NCBI RefSeq assembly: GCF_002878395.1
Contig: NC_061121.1
Coordinates: 44,811,717-44,875,716, forward strand
Length of the DNA stretch: 64,000 nt
Source: Capsicum annuum
Taxonomy: Eukaryota; Streptophyta; Magnoliopsida; Solanales; Solanaceae
Direction of reading: 5' to 3'
Both the position numbers and the translations under genes were made by a program. Each line of letters opens with the position of its first letter. Within the stretch, counting starts at the first letter, position 1. Positions 21,030 to 30,608 of this stretch are shown in pieces. A model generated the notes under the pieces. The model searched no databases. It was not told the origin of the DNA and saw only the letters and a list, made by a program, of their open reading frames with translations.

Positions 21030-21126
21030 GTATATTCATTTACTATTATGAATAGTTAAATTCATAAATTCCTAACAATCATGATATGATAAAATAAGTT
21101 CATGTTAGTTGCTTTATAGTAGAATT

Positions 21127-21226
21127 NNNNNNNNNNNNNNNNNNNNNNNNNNNNNNNNNNNNNNNNNNNNNNNNNNNNNNNNNNNNNNNNNNNNNNNNNN
21201 NNNNNNNNNNNNNNNNNNNNNNNNNN
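21127..21226. other. Assembly gap (100 N) flanked by a direct repeat
   Basis: Exactly 100 N, the common placeholder for a gap of unknown size. The roughly 115 bases before it (TATCAAAACTATCAGAATAG to TTTATAGTAGAATT) recur almost unchanged right after it (from 21227). The flanks therefore overlap in sequence, which suggests a false duplication at a contig join or a collapsed tandem copy. Confidence 0.95.
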
Positions 21227-21638
21227 TTATCAAATCTACCAGAACAGGTATTTTCATTTACTATTATGAATAGTTAAATTCATAAATTCCTAACAATCAT
21301 GATATGATAAAATAAGTTCATGTTAGTTGCTTTATAGTAGAATTATTCAAAAAATAGCATGTTAAGAAGTTTATTAGCAAAGTGGAAAAAGAGAAAAATC
21401 TCTAAGAACTATGCCATCCTAATGGTGAAACCGGTGAGGCAAGAAAGTCGTGATAGGGGAGTAACCAGAGTAGAGGCGCTGTTTAAGGAAAAAGTATCCA
21501 GATTTTCATGCTAATAGTGACCGAAGAATATGTTATTTAAGAATAATCTAGTATATAGGAATCTAAAGTGATCATATCTTGGTATGTGCATGATTGAAGG
21601 GAATATTTTGAAAATAGCAATTTTATGAAAAATGAATA

Positions 21639-21985
21639 ATTATTTATCTAACGAAATGGTAGATAAATTTAAAATACTCGTTTTATATGTACTTAAGGAT
21701 ATAGAAATAGTAGATATAAGAAAAGTCATATTGGAAAAAATATTGATAGATATTTTATGACTAGAATTAATTATATACCACACCTACCGAACTACTCTTA
21801 TAAATACTTACATACCAAATCCACACACTAACTACGATAAATTATGTATATTTAGAATTTTGGAAAATAGATATAAAATATATGCAATTTCTTAGTGAAA
21901 ATATAGAAGAATTAATGAGATTAAAACAAACAACTAAAAAATATTATAATAAAGTAATTAACAAATTTTAAATGATAGATAATCT
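21639..21985 (+). pseudogene. EPRV copy 2: small ORFs 'a' and 'b', decayed
   Basis: The 'a' ORF (DKFKILVLYVLKDIEIVDIR, then KVILEK) runs from about 21645 and is truncated by a shift near 21745. A remnant of 'b' lacking its start (DIKYMQFLSENIEELMRL) runs to the TAA at 21969-21971. A deletion between them removed the 5' half of 'b' relative to copy 1. As in copy 1, the stop of 'b' abuts the next ATG (21972). Confidence 0.45.
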
Positions 21986-22441
21986 TAAAATATTAATCTT
22001 ATATATACTTAGAGATATAGAAATTATAGATATTAAGAGAATAATATTAGAAAAGTATTAGACTATGAAATTGAACTATAAATTGGATAGAACAGTTATA
22101 CCTGGATAATTACCCAGATGGATATTATTCAGATTAAGAAATGTTAGAATATATTAGAAAAACTAAAGAAAATCAAGATAATCTAAATGAAGAAATTAAT
22201 TATAGAAATCGGATTAGAAAAATAATGGAGAATCTAAAAAAAAAATTAATATGGATAGAAGAAACCCTAGAAAATTTAGGAAAAGTACATGTGATAGTTT
22301 ATATAATTTAAAAAACTCGCTACGAGAAGAACAACTCAAGATAATAGATAACATTGAAAATCTAGAATTAGATATACATTACAGTACAATTAGGATAAAT
22401 TATTATACAGAAATTTGTAAATCTACAATTACTACAGGATA
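21972..22441 (+). pseudogene. EPRV copy 2: small ORFs 'a-prime' and 'c', frameshifted
   Basis: 'a-prime' starts at 21972 (NLKILILYILRDIEIIDIKR) and loses frame after IILEK by a one-base deletion. 'c' starts at 22141 (MLEYIRKTKENQDNLNEEIN) and shifts frame near 22280; the second half is open to the TAA at 22439-22441 (SLYNLKNSLREEQLKIIDNI). Both match copy 1 at 2487-2945 in order and spacing. Confidence 0.45.
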
Positions 22442-22443
22442 AA

Positions 22444-22683
22444 ATGATAGACTATGAATATTTAAAATATTGGAGAGAAAATATGGAAGAAATAATATTA
22501 TTAGAAAAACTTATGAAAGGTAATCTAATTGGATATTTTGAAACAAAAGATATAAAATATTTAGAATACCTTCAAAATAATATAGAAGAATTACAAAAAC
22601 TAACGAAAAAAAATCAAGAATACTATAGTAAAACATTTAACCAATTACCATATAATCATCCCCAAAGATATGAATATCGATAA
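22444..22683 (+). CDS. EPRV copy 2: small ORF 'b-prime' (79 aa)
   Basis: Intact from ATG 22444, two bases after the stop of ORF 'c'. It is charged and helical, with the core ETKDIKYLEYLQNNIEEL, which is the paralogue of ORF 'b' at 2319-2486 of copy 1. It is the last ORF before the primer-binding-like site. It is absent from copy 1. Function unknown. Confidence 0.4.
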   Translation: MIDYEYLKYWRENMEEIILLEKLMKGNLIGYFETKDIKYLEYLQNNIEELQKLTKKNQEYYSKTFNQLPYNHPQRYEYR

Positions 22684-22843
22684 AACTAACATAAATAAAC
22701 TCAAATAAAAATAAAAATAAAAATATTTAGAGAAGTTAAAAAATATCCACGCACAAATAAAAATATATCCATTGTATTTATAATAGATCTATTTTTATAA
22801 TGGATCTATTTTACCACACAAGTTATCCACACCCCTCTATAAT

Positions 22844-22862
22844 TGATATCAGAGAATCTTGT
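22844..22862 (+). other. Primer-binding-like site and right end of EPRV copy 2
   Basis: TGATATCAGAGA (22844-22855) differs by a few bases from TGGTATCAGAGC, the complement of plant initiator tRNA-Met used by many pararetroviruses and LTR elements. The following AGAGAATCTTGTA-TGACTAT also occurs at the left end of the copy (16277-16296). The integrated unit thus starts and ends at the same point of the circular viral map. Confidence 0.5.
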
Positions 22863-23424
22863 ATTGACTATATACATTGGGTATAATATTTGTATATATG
22901 GATCCACATAAAAGTCAATTATAAAAATAACTAATAACTATTTAAGGAAATTATTTTAAACCTTAACCATACCAGGTAATTAACGACATATTTTATTTGT
23001 AGAATGCAATTGTTTCATTAAAGAATTAGGTTGGGCGGTCTGACGGGCCAAAACTCATTTTGGCAGCTCTAATGATGAATGTTCAAGGGATTTTGAACTT
23101 TTAATTCAACATTTATGTAATTTAAATATTATTATCTAGCTAGATAACTTAATTTTGATTTGATTATTATAGGGGCAAAATAGTAATTGGATATACATTT
23201 TTCGGCCAGAATGATATTAATAAGATTACACGTGCAAATGGACATGCCCAGCTAGATAATTTAACTAAATTTTTTATTTGATTATTATAGAGACAAAATG
23301 GTAACCCACTTTAAAGATTAGAGCTTCTCACTTTTAATATTATATTAACTAGTTTATACAGGCGACTCGTGCATGTACCTAATAATTAAATTCAATATCG
23401 TTTGGAGAATTTATTTAATTAAAC
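22863..23424. other. Intergenic repeat-rich DNA right of EPRV copy 2
   Basis: The part from about 23030 (CTGACGGGCCAAAACTCATT, TGGCAGCTCTAATGATG) through 23200 resembles 25030-25190 in order. TTGATTATTATAGGGGCAAAA-like units occur at 23160, 23278, 25160 and 25875. One terminus of the family seen at 8105 may lie near 23335. No gene. Confidence 0.4.
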
Positions 23425-23800
23425 TTAATCTTTATAAAAAAAATTCTCAAAGTCGATCGACATTCATCTAACACCTATAAATTACAACAAAATAATACGA
23501 TGATAGAGACATCAAAACAATATAATTAAATCTAACCTTTACACAAAAATTTTCTTAAAGCCATTTTATACTCATCTACCACCTATAAATTATAACAAAA
23601 TAATACGATAATAGAGATATTAAAATAATACAATTAAACTTTATCTTTACACAAAAAAAAATTTCAAAACAAAGATATACAAACAATACAATTAAACCTA
23701 ACATTTACCTAAAAAAAATTCTCAAAAAGCCAACCGACATTCATCTACCACCTGTAAATTTATCTACGACTTGTAAACTACAACAAAATAATACAATAGT
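23425..23800. repeat. Second array of the ~115-bp repeat
   Basis: Same unit as 7240-7720 (GATCGACATTCATCTAACACC, ATTACAACAAAATAATACGA, ATTAAATCTAACCTTTACAC). About three copies, the last ones truncated. It is followed, as in the first array, by AGGAGTCCCATGTATTTTAGG and then the CCTTCATTAAAA-type end (about 24030-24105). The two loci therefore belong to the same transposon family. Confidence 0.65.
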
Positions 23801-24235
23801 GATCACAAAACTTCAATTTTGATGAAAATAATTTTTGTCTGAACGAAAATTTTGACACTAAATAGGAGTATTTTTCTAATTGATCAATGCAAAGAAAAAT
23901 ATTAATTGATTCTCCTTTCATATATTTTAGGAGTCCCATGTATTTTAGGAGTCTAGTTAATATAATAAAAGTAATTAAATAATAAATTGAAGAAAATAGT
24001 TAAAAGATAATTTTGTCTAAAGAACAATCTTTTTAATGAAGGATAAAAAGTTCAAATCACTGTTTTAAGAATCTTCACACTTTTAATATATTATAAATTA
24101 TAGATATGACATGATATAATAGAGAGAAATTATCCTTTTCATTATTATTTAGAATAATTAAAAAGGAAAGAAAGAAAGCACTCCTAAAAGTAATTCATTT
24201 AGTATAAAAATAAAATATAGAAACACATGAGATTG

Positions 24236-24491
24236 TCAATTACTCACTTAAATATATGACAGATAAAAAAAATAATACTTACTAGGAGTAGGTGACACTA
24301 GTAGAAGAATATTCACTCCCTCTGGTGCAGTCTTCGTCACTTCAATTCTGAGAATATTAACTCATCTCTGTTTGACATCTTTCACAAAAACACACTCCGC
24401 TACTCCTCAATTGACCATGTTTTCGTTTCGTTATTTTCGGGATTGGATTGATCAGGTAATTAATCCACATGTTATAAGCATATTATAAATA
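24236..24491 (+). pseudogene. Truncated duplicate of the F-box gene 5' end
   Basis: The stretch GTCAATTACTCACTTAAATA, AGAAGAATATTCACTCCCTC, GTCTTCGTCACTTCAATTCTG, CTACTCCTCAATTGACC matches the leader just upstream of the F-box gene. The ATG at 24417 opens MFSFRYFRDWIDQV, close to the F-box start (MFSLSCFWDWIHQV). After about 14 codons the sequence departs and stops at 24489-24491. Only the promoter-proximal part of the gene was duplicated here, or the rest was replaced by the repeat at 24497. Confidence 0.7.
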
Positions 24492-24496
24492 CATTG

Positions 24497-25026
24497 AGTT
24501 GTAATTAGCTCGTAGCATTTACTGTAATAAGCATGATTAGCTATAAATTTCATGAGGAAATTCTAATATAGTTAAAATAATAAATACAGGTATACACAAA
24601 GTATCTACATAAAAGCAATAAAATCAACAAAAGAGAGCCTAAATTTAAAAAATAAAATATTGCATTAAGCAAAGGCAATAAGTATTAAACAATCACGAGT
24701 AAAATCAACTTTTTAAAGTTCACAACTAAAAGAAAGTTACCAGCCATTTCAAACACACACTACAAACTTTCAAAGAATTAGTATCAATTAAAGCATGAAT
24801 AAAAAATAAGTAACTAGTTAGAAAAGATTCACAAAATCTTAATTCGTAATAAATAAATGACCAAATTAAAAATATTTAATAATTATTTTTAAAGTCTCAG
24901 CCCACGGTCTGGCCTCAGAGGCCATTGAATCAGGCCTCTGTGGCCAATGAACCAAGTAAGACTGGGCTTATAAGTCTCTTTCCTAAATAGGCTTAAAACA
25001 CTTAGCCCAACCCTAATTAATTAAAG
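24497..25026 (+). repeat. About 510-bp dispersed repeat, copy 2
   Basis: Colinear with 14330-14841 (AGTATTAAACAATCACGAGTA, CCATTTCAAACACACACTA, ATAAGTCTCTTTCCTAAATAG). It lies directly against the truncated F-box copy. The right part is GGCC-rich and ends near a TTTTAACAGCTCTA motif (about 25054-25067) that looks like a hAT end. Confidence 0.7.
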
Positions 25027-25190
25027 TGTTGGATTGAGCCGGCCTTATGAGCCAAACCTATTTTAACAGCTCTAATAATAGACTTTTAGGGGATTTTGAA
25101 ATTTTAATTCAACATTCATGTAATTTAACTATTATTATTTAGCTAGATAATTTAAATTGCTTTTGATTTGATTATTATATGGGCAAAATT

Positions 25191-25337
25191 GAAGGGGAGT
25201 GTTGGAGTAATGGGTAAAGTTGTTGTCATGTGACCAGAAGATCATGGGTTAAGTCTTGGAAACACCCTTATGGTGAGACCCTTCTTCGAACCCTGCGCAT
25301 AAAGGACACTTTAGTGCACTGGGCTGCCCTTTTTTTT
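25191..25337 (+). mobile_element. Au-type SINE with internal deletion
   Basis: The tRNA-related head is readable (GTTGGAGTAATGGGTAAAG for box A; AGATCATGGGTTAAGTC for box B). The tail CACTTTAGTGCACTGGGCTG, then CCC and a run of T, is the standard 3' end of the Au SINE family. Compared with the copy at 31909-32094, about 45 bases after GGAAACA are missing. A 76-codon frame at 25230-25460 over it is not a gene. No clear target duplication. Confidence 0.85.
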
Positions 25338-25936
25338 ATTACTAGTTTAGCCGCACGTGTAACTTTTGATTATTTAAAATTAGATGATTTCATCTATTAC
25401 AAAAGTTTTTTAATGAAGTGCAAAAGTTGTAAAAAGTTCAAAACATATATATTATTATAAACACATATATATTTTACCATCAGAAGTTTCAAATGATTAA
25501 TGGATTTAATATATTGGAGATGTAGATCATAAACTTTCTAAATCTACTTAAAATTAAATTTAGTTGATTTAAAATTCTTAAATTGATGAAAAAAATATTA
25601 GTTGTCATTAGTTGTGACGACTTGTTACCATAAATATATTTAAGTGATTTTCAACTCTTAAATATTAGGAAAAAAATAGTGAAAAATGATTTTTGTCTAA
25701 AATAGAGACTTTTAATGAAGGGCAGAAAGCTCAAACCACATTTCTAAGATCCTTCACACTATTAATATATCATAGATATAGATATAGATATTGATTATAG
25801 ATATAGACATGGGCAAAATAATAAAAGGTTATATATTTTCTGACTAGAATTATATAATATTAATAGGTGTTTCATTATTATAGGGGCAAATGGTAATCGG
25901 ATTTTAAAGATTGACTCACTTTAACATAATATGATA
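25338..25936. other. Intergenic AT-rich DNA with repeat ends
   Basis: At 25690-25785 there is a copy of the CTTTTAATGAAGGGCAGAAAG / CACTATTAATATATCATAGA terminus seen at 8035-8105 and 24030-24105. No gene. Confidence 0.4.
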
Positions 25937-26184
25937 CTCTCTCCATTTGAAAAAGAATGATCTATTTGACTTGACACAAAGTTTAAGAAAATAAAGAAGA
26001 CTTTTGAATCTTATGATCTTAAATTAAAGTTATGTCAAATGTACCAAAATGTCCTTTAATCTTGTGGTCCTAAACATGTCATGTGAAAAGTTGAAATTAA
26101 AGTATTGTAAAAAAAAGGGGGGGGTCATTCCTTTTGAAACGAACTAAAAAGGAAAGTAAGTCATTCTTTTTGAAATGGAGGAAG
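25937..26184. mobile_element. Stowaway-like MITE with TA duplication
   Basis: 248 bases. The left end CTCTCTCCATTTGAAAAAGA and right end CTTTTTGAAATGGAGGAAG are inverted copies. TA flanks both sides (25935-25936 and 26185-26186). TIRs near CTCCCTCCGTTTC and a TA duplication define the Stowaway group of Tc1/mariner MITEs, which move only with an outside transposase. It contains a G-run (about 26116-26123). Confidence 0.85.
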
Positions 26185-26311
26185 TATATGATATGACAGA
26201 GAGATTATCTTTTTCATTAGTTTTATTTAGAATAGTGAAAAAAAAATACCACTCCTAAAAATAATTCATTTAGATTAAAAATAAAATATAGAAACACATG
26301 AGAGTAGATTG

Positions 26312-26470
26312 TCAATTACTCACTTAAATATATGACTCAAATAAAAAAAATATTACTGCTTAGTAGGTGACCCTAGTAGAAGAATATTCACTCCCTCCCT
26401 CCCTATTAGTCTTCGTCACTTCAATTCTGCGATATTCGTTACTTCGTTACATCAGTCTGTTCTCTCTATC
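26312..26470 (+). repeat. Duplicate of the F-box leader region
   Basis: GTCAATTACTCACTTAAATA, AGAAGAATATTCACTCCCTC, GTCTTCGTCACTTCAATTCTG match 24236-24350 and the sequence just upstream of the F-box gene (about 26770-26880). No ATG-containing part is present in this copy. Confidence 0.65.
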
Positions 26471-26529
26471 TCTAGTAGTCCGTTATTTAGAATAAAAATA
26501 AAATATAGAAACACACACATTGTGAATTA

Positions 26530-26770
26530 CTCCCTCGTCTCATTTTACTCATCATACCAAAAATATGTCCATATTAGTTTATCACTTATTAAATTAAGAT
26601 AGATTTAATTTTTTTTTATTTTATCTCTATAATTAATAATATATATTTCTACATTCAATAAATATTATTAATATGAAAAAAAATAGAATAATAAAATTGC
26701 TCATTCAATTTATGATTAACCGATGTGTAAAATGAAATGTGCCTAATTAAAATGAATGGAGGGGAGGGAG
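26530..26770. mobile_element. Stowaway-like MITE upstream of the F-box gene
   Basis: 241 bases. CTCCCTCGTCTCATTTTACT at the left and AAAATGAATGGAGGGGAGGGAG at the right are inverted; TA lies on each side (26528-26529, 26771-26772). It ends about 145 bases before the F-box ATG, so it may carry or disturb promoter elements. The sequence differs from the neighbouring MITE, so these are two families. Confidence 0.85.
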
Positions 26771-26772
26771 TA

Positions 26773-26914
26773 CTCAATTAAATATATGACTCAAGAGTTC
26801 ATTATTTAAGAAAACACAGTACTCTTCGTCACTTCGATTCTGCGATATTCACTCTCTAGTAGTCTTCGCCATTTCAAAAACATCACTTCGCTATTCCTCA
26901 AACTTCAATTGACC
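26773..26914 (+). promoter_or_regulatory. Likely proximal promoter / 5' leader of the F-box gene
   Basis: Contains the duplicated leader blocks (CTCTTCGTCACTTCGATTCTG, CGCTATTCCTCAAACTTC) directly before the ATG. Transcription start and TATA box cannot be fixed from sequence alone. Part of the leader has two diverged copies at 24236 and 26312. Confidence 0.4.
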
Positions 26915-28150
26915 ATGTTTTCTCTTAGTTGTTTTTGGGATTGGATTCATCAGGTAATCCACATCATTCTCTTCAAATTCCTCTCATGCTATCACTACAG
27001 AACCACTTTCATTTTCACTCCTTTTCATGTTCCTACTACAACCACTGATCATCCCGTAATCCCCGATGAGATCATGACAGATATCCTGTTAAGACTGCCC
27101 ATTAAGACATTGTCGAAATTCATGTGTGTGTCAAAATCATGGAATCAGTTAATTTATAGTCCTTATTTTGTCAACACCCATATGAAATTAAACAGCCATC
27201 ATAGGGTTCTATTTCGAGGCAGGAACGGAGATTTCAAGTTTTGTTCTCTCCTTCCCCTGTTTAACAGACAACAAACCGTTGAGGAACTAATTGACGTGGA
27301 TTCTCCCACTTTAGAAGAATTCATTGTGGGTTCTGCCAATGGACTTATTTGTCTGGTCAATCTCAAATTCGAGGCATATATATGGAACCCCACCATTAGC
27401 AAGTCTAAGAAATTACTTAAATCCACGTGGGGTTCTTTCAGTACCAAATATGGATTTGGATATGATGAGTTACATGACGATTACAAAGCTGTATTTGTTG
27501 ATTATTATTTTCCTTCTTTCCATAATGTGGTAAATATATACAGTTTGAGGACTGATTCTTGGACAACACTCGATGACCAGCTTCAGGGCATCTATTTAGT
27601 AAATAATTCGGGTATATTTGTCAATGGGAAGCTTTATTGGCTTTCTTCATCTACTCTTACTTACTACATTGTGTGCAGAATCATTTCTTTTGACTTGGCA
27701 GACGAGACATGGGGAAGCATGGAGCTTCCCATTTATGGAGAAGCCACTCATCATTTCAGACTGGGAGTTGTGGGAAGTGACCTTTCTTTGCTTCATGCTT
27801 GTCAGGTAGGTGATACTACTTCTGATGTCTGGAGTTTGAATGATTGCGGACTTTGGACAAAATTGTTCACCATCAAAAATCCTCTAACTAACGACTTATC
27901 TATTGTGATGTGTGTTTCACCCCTTGAAACATTCTCTATACGTTTTGGCCAGTCAAATAACGAAGACCTTTTGTTTTTCCTTCATTCGGTTATCATGATG
28001 TGCGATGGTTTAAGCAGACAACTTGAGCAGCACATTGATGATGTTGAGGGTTACAGTCCTCTAGAAGTTTATGAAGAAAGCCTTATTAATCCCTTAACGA
28101 TATCTGGCCAGGGACCTCGTATCCGCGAAACCTCACAATCACTTAGTTGA
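26915..28150 (+). CDS. F-box protein with F-box-associated (FBA) domain
   Basis: 411 codons from ATG 26915 to TGA 28148-28150. I chose this ATG because the duplicate at 24417 keeps it. F-box proteins link substrates to the Skp1-cullin E3 ubiquitin ligase. The F-box spans about residues 46-90 (VIPDEIMTDILLRLPIKTLS, then CVSKSWNQLI, then P-Y-F). An FBA_1-type beta-propeller region follows, about residues 130-340, with the usual GSANGLICL, YIWNPT, GFGYD and VNGKLYWL signposts. It resembles plant F-box/kelch and SLF-like proteins, a fast-expanding family, so the substrate cannot be predicted. Residues 12-40 are unusually hydrophobic. A GT...AG pair at 26954-27000 would give only a 47-base, frame-breaking intron, so I read it as one exon. 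The length is normal for the family. Confidence 0.93.
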   Translation: MFSLSCFWDWIHQVIHIILFKFLSCYHYRTTFIFTPFHVPTTTTDHPVIPDEIMTDILLRLPIKTLSKFMCVSKSWNQLIYSPYFVNTHMKLNSHHRVLFRGRNGDFKFCSLLPLFNRQQTVEELIDVDSPTLEEFIVGSANGLICLVNLKFEAYIWNPTISKSKKLLKSTWGSFSTKYGFGYDELHDDYKAVFVDYYFPSFHNVVNIYSLRTDSWTTLDDQLQGIYLVNNSGIFVNGKLYWLSSSTLTYYIVCRIISFDLADETWGSMELPIYGEATHHFRLGVVGSDLSLLHACQVGDTTSDVWSLNDCGLWTKLFTIKNPLTNDLSIVMCVSPLETFSIRFGQSNNEDLLFFLHSVIMMCDGLSRQLEQHIDDVEGYSPLEVYEESLINPLTISGQGPRIRETSQSLS

Positions 28151-28494
28151 TGCTGGTATGCTCTTTTTGTACTTCTTTTTCTGTCAAATATAAGACAAGA
28201 CATTGAAAATGTTTTATCATCATACGACAACAAAACATTGAATATATATGAATCCATTCATAATATAGTTGCTTGTATTTCTTGCAAGTGTTTCTCTTCT
28301 TTATTGGATCATAATTCATGAAAAAGTTGTTTCTTCTATATTTTTTTTCCCAATATAATCTCTTGACCAGTGTTCTAGGCTGCAATAATTCTGAGAGCGA
28401 GAGAGAAAGCGAGAGAGTGAAACTACAATATCAAAGGGAAGTCTGGAGAGAAATAGACTTGGATTGAATCCTTTTTTGAAGGGTTGATCACTGT

Positions 28495-28744
28495 AAAAAC
28501 AATAACAAATTCTGATAATAATTTCGAACAAGACACATATTTCTATAGTTATTAAATGGAGAATGAGGTAAAGAGATAAAAAGGCCAAATTACTAGTTGT
28601 ACATGTGATGCAACGAAGGACACATGAAACTAGAAGAGAGTTTGTTTGGATAGAGTATCATTCAGAGCATTAGTTTTTCTTTAATAAGTGCATTTGGGAC
28701 AGTGGTTAGAAGGAAGAGGCAGTAAAGGTGAGAGATATTCAATC
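28495..28744 (+). repeat. Local duplication, block 1 copy 1
   Basis: AAAAACAATAACAAATTCTGA, TTTCGAACAAGACACATATTTC, TTGTACATGTGATGCAAC, ACTAGAAGAGAGTTTGTTTGG match 32831-33090 in the same orientation with scattered differences. This copy lacks the fold-back element that sits at the left edge of the other copy. Confidence 0.8.
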
Positions 28745-29867
28745 GAATCCTTTGAAGTATGTGTCTCATTGTTTGGTTGGATTATGGTTAACTTTGTCTG
28801 TAGACTTTTCAGGGAAGGAGAGTAATAACATTTGTTGGCTATGTTGCTCGGACTCTTCAAAAATGTCAATGGGTGCATGTAGATTCTCCAAAGTAGTGTA
28901 TTTTTTCCCACGACTTAGTTTACTGGTATCTCCTCACATACATTGAACATGACGTCCCTCCATTCTTAGCTTCTCATACTAGAGACCTCATCAACCCCCC
29001 AACCCTCCCCATCCTATCCGCACACACTTTTTCTTCGCATCTTCTTTTTAGCTCTATTCGTTATTGAATCTTTTGCAGAATTCAGACTTTTGTATTAAAC
29101 AACGCATTCCTCGGTAAATCAAGTTTCCGATGAAAATCCATCGGAAAATATTGGACAAAGACCCTTTTAAGAAATCCGCTCACAAAGAGCAATAACTTTG
29201 CATTTGCAACTAATTTTACTCGTACAAGTTTTTGGGTCCTCCTCAGATTAGATAGAAACAAGAAAAAAATTGATAGATGCGAGTGAGTTATTAATTGTAA
29301 ATTTTCACATAAAAATATTTGCAAGTTCGAACTTCTTTTGGATAATGAACTGAAGTAGTAATGATTATTTTAGGAAAGAAAGAACAAGTGAAGGAGTTCA
29401 ATTTAGGGCATTTTTCTATTAGATTAGGTTGGAGTGACCCTCTTTTTTGGTCACATACTTGCCGGTGATGTGAAAAGGATAGAGCTAATATTAGTGGTCT
29501 TTTACAGATATAAGATGAAAAATATGGGTAAAACTAAGGTTCTCACGTGCTTGAAATTGGTTTTAAAACTCACATTTTGCCACGTCAGAAATGGACATTT
29601 AAGAGACATATTTTCGTCAAAGGAAATGCTGCCTTCATTCAATTTTAGTTGTCGCTTCTATCTCTTTTCATGCCTATTAAGATAAAAAAATACAATGTGC
29701 AGTTTACTAAGTTAGCCCTATTTATTAAATGTTTTTTTTTTTTTGAGAATTGAGCATCATTAAAAAAACTAGTTCTTTAATGTGAAGGACGTAGTTTGAA
29801 AGAATTGCTACCTTTAGAAGTGACAACAGAATTGCTACCTTTAGAAGTGACAACTACTTTGGACAAT

Positions 29868-30197
29868 TTGTGAGCTAAAGCGAGTGTTTAAATAGGACGG
29901 AGGGAGTCGTAAATAAGCTAGTCAGGATATTTGTAGCATTTATGGATAATCTCGTTTGGCGTAGCATATGTTGTTGTTGGAAGAAGATATATACTTGTGC
30001 AGTCCTAATAGATATGACCTTTGGCTATGAGGCTGTCGTAGCTACTATGATTAGAAACCTACAGGGACATCGTTGCCCGAACTGGATATTGAGAGAACAA
30101 ATAATGGTCTATAGTGATTCACAATAGAATGAGATATGGAGAGATATGTGGATTTTGTATTTCCATATGTGGTTGCGATGTGGAGATATATTGTGAA
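29868..30197 (+). repeat. Local duplication, block 2 copy 1
   Basis: GTCCTAATAGATATGACC, ATGATTAGAAACCTACAGG and GGAGAGATATGTGGATTTTG match 33094-33366 in the same order. Between blocks 1 and 2 this copy holds about 1.1 kb more than the other copy. No reading frame is conserved between the copies, so it is not a gene duplication that I can recognise. Confidence 0.75.
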
Positions 30198-30608
30198 CCT
30201 CAGGGAGGGAAGTTCAAACATAGTATTATTCTAAATGTAGGAGATGAGGGGAAACTTCGACTATGGACAGGCAAATGCTGTGAGCATGGGCTTCTTATTA
30301 ATATGTTTCAATTTGGTCATAGATAAGGATGAGACTTTTGTTATATTTGTAATTTTGATTATTGGAAAATTTATTCTTGATTCTTATGACTGGAAAGCTC
30401 GTAAAGTGACCAGAAAAGAATTCAAAAGTTATTATCTAGCGATACTGGTGATAGGGAGAACTGATAATAGAAATACTGGTGATAGGGGAACTGATAGGGG
30501 ACTGGATACTCCTAGTCGATAGGAAAAACTAAAGAAAGGATAAATGCTGCTGATAATAGGAAAAGTCTCTAAATCTGCTGCTATATTGGTTATTGGGTTG
30601 TCATCATT

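Larger units (their letters stand above)
28151..30600. other. Non-coding DNA downstream of the F-box gene
   Basis: No convincing ORF; short open frames here overlap on both strands. Contents: duplicated blocks (28495-28744 and 29868-30197, matching 32831-33366); a 27-base direct repeat at 29801-29827 and 29828-29854 (AGAATTGCTACCTTTAGAAG...); and a Stowaway-like right end (AGGACGGAGGGAG, about 29895-29908). A GT at 28161-28162 (GATGCTG|GTATGC) could be the donor of a 3'-UTR intron. Confidence 0.5.

Noticed and set aside
12605..23075. A 10.5-kb hAT element with EPRV copy 2 inside, from TAGAGCGGTCAAAATGGG to TTTTGGCAGCTCTA
   Set aside because: Flanks ATGGTGGA and ATGATGAA agree in only 6 of 8 bases, and the right end with its flank is itself duplicated near 25060. 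The pairing is not safe.
26954..27000. A GT-AG intron near the start of the F-box gene
   Set aside because: It would be only 47 bases, shorter than plant introns normally are, and its removal would shift the frame. The unspliced frame is open throughout.
29942..30522. Overlapping open frames of 61-92 codons after the F-box gene
   Set aside because: The duplicate at 33094-33366 does not keep any of the frames, so they are chance openings.
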